Shown: piece by piece, positions 5,385 through 9,795 of the stretch
Layout of the letters: every line of letters begins with the position of its first letter
How positions within the stretch are numbered: position 1 is the stretch's first letter
Assembly (NCBI GenBank): GCA_913061385.1
Contig: CAJXTM010000072.1
Location: 1 to 9,795 of the forward strand
DNA: 9,795 nucleotides
Source of the DNA: an uncultured Rhodopirellula sp.
Lineage (GTDB): Bacteria > Planctomycetota > Planctomycetia > Pirellulales > Pirellulaceae
Direction of reading: 5' to 3'
Translations under genes and position numbers: made by a program
Notes under the pieces: generated by a model
Seen by the model: the letters and a program-made list of their open reading frames with translations, nothing else
Database searches by the model: none
Told to the model about the DNA's origin: nothing

Positions 5385-8111
5385 ATGCGAATTCCCTCTC
5401 AAAAACACCACGATCGATCAGAGCAGCCTCTGGCTTGCCGTTTTCTGATTGCTTTGATTTTGCTGTTACTTACTGCCTGTGCGCGAGCAGAAGATGTTTT
5501 TATCACGGCAGCAGTGGGTGAGCCGTTCGGCGTGGCAACGATTGAAATGCCACTCGATTCCGCCATGTTCGGTCGCAAGTTTCCTGTTTTGAGGGTGAAT
5601 GGTCCAGACGGACGTGTTTTGTACCCTGTGTCCAACGATCTGGTCACGACTGGGCGACCTTCTGAGCGTCCAGTTCCCGAGCCTGGTGGGGGTCGGCTTT
5701 TAAACCGTGTGGGTAGTTTGATTCGGGAGCTTGCCAGCGGCGATGACCAATTGAATCAGACGGTGGCTCGTCGGGTTTCGTTCCTGTTTTCAGGTGCGGA
5801 ACCGATGACTGTGACTTTGACTGACCAACAGGGTGTGATTGGCAACTATTCAATCGTTCCTCGAGAAGATCCAGCTGTTCATGAGAGTGTTCTCAAGACG
5901 TGGTGGACAGGCTACACGAATGCTGCGCAAACGCTGGTCGCTACATCTGACCAGCCTGCCGTTGCACAACTGTACCTGATTGCAATGCTGGCTAGACGAA
6001 CCGGGTTGCCGATGCCGAGTTGGTACACCGAGTCACGGCAGGAAGAAGATCAGCTGTTGAGTACTTTGAAACTGATTGGAGGCGCCGCGGGTGTTGGAGA
6101 GTCGATGTTTGCAGAGGCAGCGGTCGGGGGAATGCCAACACAGTTGGCAACTGAGCCTCTGCCTGCACCGCCGCGTTGGATCCCTGAAACCGTTCCCGGC
6201 GATGTGAAAAGTGCAGTGGTGGAACCCATCGCAACGAAGGTCCCACCCGATTGTTTTTACATCAGGTATGGATCTTTCGAGAACTATTTGTGGTTTCAGG
6301 ATTTGGCAGATGAGCATGGTGGAGACATCACGCGAATGATCACTTTGCGAGGAATCGTTAATGATGGTGCCAAGCGTTTAGAAACGCAGCTGAACATGAA
6401 AATGACACAATTGTCTCGCATGTTGGGTGGCACTGTGATTGAGGATCAGGCTTTGGTTGGAAGAGACCTGTTCTTGACGGATGGCGCCAGTATGGGAGTG
6501 TTGATCAAATCTAGAAATGGATTCTTGCTCACTACTTCGATCAAGAACGATCGCACCAAGCTTGCACGCGAAGATTCATCAGTCACACTCGAGAATTTCC
6601 AAATTGGCGACCGGGACGTCAGTTTGCTGCGTAGCGCGGACAACCGCATTCGCTCATTTTTGTCACAAGATGGAAACTATGTTTTTGTCAGCAACAGTCG
6701 CAAACTGACAGAGCAGTTTCTTGATGTAGCAAAGTCTGGACGATCACTTGCAGCGACTCCTGAATTCATGCTTGCTAGAAAGTTGATGCCGCTTGAACGT
6801 GATGACAGTATCTTCGCCTACTTTTCGCCGGCAATGCTTCAGGGTCTGGTTTCACCAGAATATCTCATCGAGTTGCGGCGTCGGATGTTCGCGAAAGCAG
6901 ACATCTCTCTTGTGCAGCTGGCAAGGATGGCTGGGGCAATGGAATCAAAGCTTCCGCAAAGTGATTTGGGTATTGATAGGTTGGTTGGCACAGGGTTCTT
7001 GCCATCTGATTTTGGTCTCCGGTCAGATGGTACTGGCGTATTCGAATTGACTGATACTGCACTGGATACAAAACGCGGTGCACGCGGTAGTTTCCTGCCA
7101 ATTGCTGATGTCGAGATCGAAACCGTAACGCCCCAAGAGTTTGCTTGGTACAGTCAAATAGCAAATGAATACACCAATCGATTTGCGACAATGGATCCGA
7201 TCATGTTGGGAATTCATCGAGATGAAAGGGAACCTGATTCGAAGCTCGAGCGGCTGACAATTCATGCTGAGATAGCCCCCTTTGATCCTGGCAAGTACGG
7301 TAAGTATGCGCAGCAATTGGGTCCACCAACTCAGGTCGCTATGCAGTTTGCGCCTGATGACATTATTTCACTACAGGCGCATGTCGCTTCACAGCAATTG
7401 GGTCAACCCACACATTTATTCGCTGCGATCAAGGATACCGTGCCCCCCACGCCCGAGCAGTTTGAAGGGATCATCAAAACCTATCTTTCGTTGCGGCAAC
7501 TGCCGGGCTATCTCGGTGCATGGCCTCAGCCAAGTGCACTTGACCGTCTGCCATTTGGTTTGGGGCGTGGCCAGCCTGTCGGGCCGGGTATGAGCCGGCT
7601 TTTGGGCGGTTTGTATCGCTTCACAGATGGCAAGTTCAGCATCCTCTCTTTCCAGCCCGAAGTCATCAATCAGACCTTGCCGTTTTTGGCCGCCACTGAT
7701 GTTCCTGGTTCAGCTCAGATTCGTGCCACGATTGGCGATTTGAATGGCAGTCAGATTGAGGGGTGGGCTAATGCGCAACTCTACGAACGAGCTCGCACTA
7801 GCAGTGTTGCTACTGCGCAATTTCTTGATTCGATCACACGCCAGTTCCAGCTGCCACCGGATCAAGTGTTGCCAACTGTTCAAAGTATCCTTGGTGCTGA
7901 TGTGCAGTGCAGTCTTGGCGGACAGTACGAGTGGTCAGCCAAACAAGGGCAATGGCAAAGCACGGCATGGAATGGGCCGTTGGCGGATCTGAAAGCACCC
8001 GCGGACTATGTGGCACCGTCAATGAAGTGGTTTCGTGGTGCCAGGTTATCAGTCACCCAGCTAGATGATCGAGTCGTGGCAGATGCGGTCGTTGATCTGG
8101 CTCGGGAATGA
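5385..8111 (+). CDS. Large exported protein of unknown function
   Basis: A 908-residue protein with an N-terminal export signal: basic stretch, hydrophobic core RFLIALILLLL at 19-29, then TACARA|ED. It can be read as a signal peptidase I site (ARA before E36) or as a lipobox, L29-T30-A31-C32, so a lipoprotein is possible. After an N-terminal beta-rich part with DGRVLYPVSNDLV come a middle block FYIRYGSFENYLWFQD (about 291-306) and NYVFVSNSRKLTEQFLDVAK (about 431-450). SLAATPEF and SIFAYFSPAMLQGLVSPEYL (about 475-494) follow. This order (a protein-scale 'score', a displayed/failed value, then a surviving F/YFSP strand) recalls DUF3352-type proteins, but I am not sure of the family. I see no enzyme motif. 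Start choice: ATG 5385 is taken over TTG 5373, which would only add MYID; neither has a Shine-Dalgarno sequence. It seems to be transcribed alone and ends 22 bases from the convergent cbiX. Confidence 0.8.
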   Translation: MRIPSQKHHDRSEQPLACRFLIALILLLLTACARAEDVFITAAVGEPFGVATIEMPLDSAMFGRKFPVLRVNGPDGRVLYPVSNDLVTTGRPSERPVPEPGGGRLLNRVGSLIRELASGDDQLNQTVARRVSFLFSGAEPMTVTLTDQQGVIGNYSIVPREDPAVHESVLKTWWTGYTNAAQTLVATSDQPAVAQLYLIAMLARRTGLPMPSWYTESRQEEDQLLSTLKLIGGAAGVGESMFAEAAVGGMPTQLATEPLPAPPRWIPETVPGDVKSAVVEPIATKVPPDCFYIRYGSFENYLWFQDLADEHGGDITRMITLRGIVNDGAKRLETQLNMKMTQLSRMLGGTVIEDQALVGRDLFLTDGASMGVLIKSRNGFLLTTSIKNDRTKLAREDSSVTLENFQIGDRDVSLLRSADNRIRSFLSQDGNYVFVSNSRKLTEQFLDVAKSGRSLAATPEFMLARKLMPLERDDSIFAYFSPAMLQGLVSPEYLIELRRRMFAKADISLVQLARMAGAMESKLPQSDLGIDRLVGTGFLPSDFGLRSDGTGVFELTDTALDTKRGARGSFLPIADVEIETVTPQEFAWYSQIANEYTNRFATMDPIMLGIHRDEREPDSKLERLTIHAEIAPFDPGKYGKYAQQLGPPTQVAMQFAPDDIISLQAHVASQQLGQPTHLFAAIKDTVPPTPEQFEGIIKTYLSLRQLPGYLGAWPQPSALDRLPFGLGRGQPVGPGMSRLLGGLYRFTDGKFSILSFQPEVINQTLPFLAATDVPGSAQIRATIGDLNGSQIEGWANAQLYERARTSSVATAQFLDSITRQFQLPPDQVLPTVQSILGADVQCSLGGQYEWSAKQGQWQSTAWNGPLADLKAPADYVAPSMKWFRGARLSVTQLDDRVVADAVVDLARE

Positions 8112-8147
8112 TCCATCACATCAGGCGGGGCTATCAACGTATTCCCG
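8103..8147. other. Inverted repeat spanning two convergent gene ends
   Basis: CGGGAAT (8103-8109) pairs perfectly with ATTCCCG (8141-8147) around a 31-base loop holding most of the exported protein's stop codon and the whole stop codon of the convergent cbiX. The loop is long and no T-run follows on either strand, so an intrinsic terminator role is doubtful. No other terminator is visible in this 22-base intergenic gap. Confidence 0.3.
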
Positions 8148-8883
8148 TTCGCTTGGCAATGGCTTCAGCAAGCAGTGGATCGGGACCTAGGTAGCCGGAA
8201 GTAAGCCATTGCACAGAGGGATGCCTGTTTGCAGCATCGCTTGTTTGGTCCAAAATTGCCTGATTCAATCTTCCTTCAAAAAGCAGATGTGGCTGGACTA
8301 CTACTGCATCAAATCGACCGCTCATAGCTATTTGTTCCAGCGTGTCTGGCAAGCGTGGTTCCGTCATGGCGTAAAAGCTTGTAATCACTTCTGCTACTGA
8401 TGATCTGCGGGTTACGATTTCGCTGAGAATACGCATGTCAGCCTTTGCGCATGGATCGTGACTACCACGACCCACCATAACGACAGCTGTTCGATCTGGT
8501 GGATGTTGACAGGAAGCCAGTGTGTTACTCAATCGTTGCATCGCTAAGTCGATGATGGCTGCATGTCGAGAAAGAGGGCGTGACTGATCAAACGTAATAT
8601 TTGAGTGGTTGGCTTGGCACTCTGCGAGAATATTAGGGATATCTTGCTTGGCGTGGCCTGCTGCAAATAGCAATAGAGGTGCGACATGGATGTGGGTCAC
8701 TCCATCGGCCATCAGTTGATTCCATGCCTCGGGGATGGTTGGCCTTTGAAACTCGAGCAAGCCTGCCGCGACTGGTGCGGGGGCAACCAGCTTAGTTAAG
8801 TGCTGTTGCAGTTCAAAGAACTGCTGAGTGCCAACGGCATTCCGTGTGCCGTGTCCTATCAGCAAAATGCCTCTGTTGTTCAT
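8134..8883 (-). CDS. cbiX: Sirohydrochlorin chelatase, two-domain CbiX/SirB type
   Basis: Inserts a divalent metal (cobalt for cobalamin, iron for siroheme, or nickel) into sirohydrochlorin in the cytoplasm; the metal cannot be read from sequence. The 249-residue length covers two fused CbiX-like halves. In the first half the metal-binding histidines are both present: H11 in LLIGHGTRN and H77 in LLLFAAGHAKQDIP. The second half keeps VMVGRGSHDP (136-144) and VQPHLLFEGRLNQAI (196-210), as in long-form chelatases. Start choice: ATG 8883 gives MNNRGILLIGHGTR, the normal family N-terminus. A GTG at 8925 would add 14 residues and overlap the upstream gene's stop as GTGA; neither start has a Shine-Dalgarno sequence. 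The upstream neighbour encodes a metal-binding HMA-like protein on the same strand, so the two probably share a transcript. No other tetrapyrrole gene is in the window, so siroheme versus cobalamin use is open. Confidence 0.92.
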   Translation of the reverse strand: MNNRGILLIGHGTRNAVGTQQFFELQQHLTKLVAPAPVAAGLLEFQRPTIPEAWNQLMADGVTHIHVAPLLLFAAGHAKQDIPNILAECQANHSNITFDQSRPLSRHAAIIDLAMQRLSNTLASCQHPPDRTAVVMVGRGSHDPCAKADMRILSEIVTRRSSVAEVITSFYAMTEPRLPDTLEQIAMSGRFDAVVVQPHLLFEGRLNQAILDQTSDAANRHPSVQWLTSGYLGPDPLLAEAIAKRTGIR

Positions 8884-8921
8884 CTTGTTGCATGCAATCG
8901 AGTTGGTTGGGCTGACGCGGT

Positions 8922-9299
8922 TCACTTGACGACAGCAGAATTAAGGAAACCTTCCTCAACCAATGACGACAGTGCCACATTCAAATCGAAGCCCGTGTCA
9001 TAACTAACGATCACTTGGCGATTATCGATCACACCTTCTTTTTGTTGTGCTGCCAATTCAACCGATTGCACACCCTCGGTATCTTCCAGTGTCGTTTTCA
9101 CTCTGGGAAAACAGGCCATTTCACACTGCATGGTGGGCACGGCTATCGTCAAAAATCCTGCTTCTGTCATGATTGCAGAAGGGGCAGCTAAAGTCGCCGT
9201 TGCTGTATCCCCTGTCGTGTCTTGATCGGGATAGGACACAATCCCAATCATGATCCCTACAGCAGCCAAAATAGCAATTACGTAAGCGAATCCTCGCAT
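8922..9299 (-). CDS. Membrane-anchored heavy-metal-associated (HMA) domain protein
   Basis: 125 residues: a short basic start (MRGF), one hydrophobic helix at about 4-22, a Thr/Ala-rich linker, then an HMA-like ferredoxin fold at about 47-125. The domain runs FLTIAVPTMQCEMACFPRVK, then LEDTEGVQSVEL, a beta strand RQVIVSYD and a final helix ending EEGFLNSAVV. This matches the order of copper-chaperone and metal-ATPase HMA domains. The metal site is C59-E-M-A-C63, a CxxxC with one residue more than the classic MxCxxC. The basic N-terminus predicts the domain outside the cytoplasm, as a signal anchor or an uncleaved export signal. ATG 9299 is preferred, with AAAGAGA 8-14 bases upstream; a TTG at 9332 would add 11 residues. 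It lies directly upstream of cbiX. A role in metal binding or delivery is inferred, and the metal is unknown. Confidence 0.8.
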   Translation of the reverse strand: MRGFAYVIAILAAVGIMIGIVSYPDQDTTGDTATATLAAPSAIMTEAGFLTIAVPTMQCEMACFPRVKTTLEDTEGVQSVELAAQQKEGVIDNRQVIVSYDTGFDLNVALSSLVEEGFLNSAVVK

Positions 9300-9531
9300 C
9301 GTATGATCTCTTTGAAAAATGTGTGTGACCAATGGTGAGCTTCAACAAAGTATCACATCGAGGCAAGATGCAAAATTAGTTGCGATTGACGTATGTTTTA
9401 TTCCAACTCGTCATTTTGGTCGTTCTTGTAATCTGCGTTTGTGATTTTTAGTGCATGGGAATCGATCTTTTCATGCATCGTGCCACCAGCGTTTTGGTCC
9501 CGACAGTTTTTCGGCAGGCATGTACAAAAAT
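9300..9531. other. Upstream region of the HMA-cbiX unit
   Basis: This non-coding stretch lies between the HMA-like gene and the terminator of the next gene, both on the minus strand, so it should carry the promoter of the HMA-cbiX pair. On the minus strand TGTGATACT (about 9345-9353) resembles an extended -10 box, with GATACT matching four of six bases, but no clear -35 accompanies it. A TGCATG/CATGCA inverted pair with a 16-base spacer lies near 9452-9479. No gene is seen. Confidence 0.4.
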
Positions 9532-9564
9532 AAAAAGGGACTGGCCTTGGCCAGTCCCTTTTTT
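9532..9564 (-). terminator. Intrinsic terminator of the right partial gene
   Basis: A perfect inverted repeat: aaaaagggactggcc (9532-9546), a two-base spacer, then ggccagtccctttttt (9549-9564). Read on the minus strand it gives a GC-rich GGGACTGGCC stem followed by a T-run, 27 bases after the TGA of the right-hand partial gene. This is a textbook rho-independent terminator. The A-run on one side and T-run on the other also make it potentially bidirectional, though no plus-strand gene reads into it. Confidence 0.93.
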
Positions 9565-9590
9565 GTTCGAAATGTCATTAACGGACTTCG

Positions 9591-9746
9591 TCACGCATTT
9601 GTTTTAACATCGGCCGAGTCAGCTACGTTCACCCAAACATGCACATGAGGTGCACCGCGATAGTGCCATACGAAAGATGGCCCTTCTAATCGCCAGTTGT
9701 CCCATACTCCATCTTTGCCAAGATCGTTGTCGGTGTAGAACGAGAG
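9591..9746 (-). CDS. Partial CDS, C-terminal 51 residues, possibly DUF3500-like
   Basis: An open frame enters from the right adapter junction and ends at TGA 9591-9593. Its 51 residues include YTDNDLGKDGVWDNWRLEGP and then FVWHYRGAPHVHVWVNVAD. The aromatic-rich block and the H-Y-R-G-A-P-H-V-H-V-W motif strongly suggest a real conserved domain end. I associate this ending with secreted planctomycete proteins, perhaps the DUF3500 family, but the family name is a recollection and not a demonstrated match. A strong terminator follows 27 bases downstream, confirming that this is a true gene end. The N-terminal part is lost to the library cut. Confidence 0.7.
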   Translation of the reverse strand, partial: LSFYTDNDLGKDGVWDNWRLEGPSFVWHYRGAPHVHVWVNVADSADVKTNA

Positions 9747-9795
9747 CTGTCTCTTATACACATCTGACGCTGCCGACGACTCCTTACGTGTAGAT
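9747..9795 (-). other. Nextera adapter, P5/i5 side (not genomic)
   Basis: Synthetic library sequence. Bases 9747-9765 are the Tn5 mosaic end ctgtctcttatacacatct, and 9766-9779 are the rest of the Nextera read-1 tail. Bases 9780-9787 (ctccttac) are the reverse complement of i5 index N505/S505, and 9788-9795 are the beginning of the P5 complement. With the left adapter this defines both ends of one library insert. Confidence 0.98.

Noticed and set aside
6865..7191. Minus-strand open frame of 108 codons
   Set aside because: It is the complement of the large exported protein gene and has no motif or ribosome binding site.
9451..9648. Plus-strand open frame of 65 codons
   Set aside because: It runs through the intrinsic terminator hairpin and antisense to the real partial gene at 9591-9746.

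Overview
The window looks like one complete tagmented library molecule and not a stretch cut from a longer assembly. Bases 1-49 and 9747-9795 are Illumina Nextera adapter, including recognisable i7 and i5 index octamers, so the biological insert is 50-9746 (9,697 bp). Both terminal genes are cut by the adapters.

The insert is bacterial, coding-dense and of intermediate GC by eye. The gene content suggests a planctomycete, probably Pirellulaceae-like. The signs are a membrane-anchored Hanks-type kinase relative with a C-terminal extracytoplasmic helical domain, a very large secreted protein of unknown function, a CxxxC variant of the heavy-metal-associated domain, a C-terminal protein fragment of a type I associate with planctomycetes, and few Shine-Dalgarno sequences. 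This assignment rests on family resemblance only; there is no rRNA or other phylogenetic marker here apart from argH.

Layout, left to right. (1) 50-329, minus: N-terminus of a membrane-anchored protein. (2) 690-1229, plus: GrpB/UPF0157 family protein, ending in a hairpin. (3) 1483-3479, plus: a two-gene unit made of a transmembrane kinase-like protein that has lost the HRD, DFG and glycine-loop signatures (a predicted pseudokinase), followed with a 4-base overlap and a strong Shine-Dalgarno sequence by a small two-helix membrane protein. (4) 3548-4924, minus: argH, argininosuccinate lyase, the last step of arginine synthesis. (5) 4925-5384: a 460-base non-coding region between divergent genes, holding a palindrome, three tandem 16-bp repeats and a strong hairpin. 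(6) 5385-8111, plus: a 908-aa exported protein of unknown function. (7) 8134-9299, minus: a two-gene unit of a membrane-anchored HMA-like metal-binding protein followed by a CbiX/SirB-type sirohydrochlorin chelatase. (8) 9532-9564: a strong intrinsic terminator, then 9591-9746, minus, the C-terminal end of another gene.

Arginine synthesis and tetrapyrrole metal insertion are ordinary housekeeping functions. The part most worth following is the pseudokinase plus small membrane protein pair. I found no CRISPR array, transposase, phage gene, tRNA or rRNA, and no clear defence or secondary-metabolism system.
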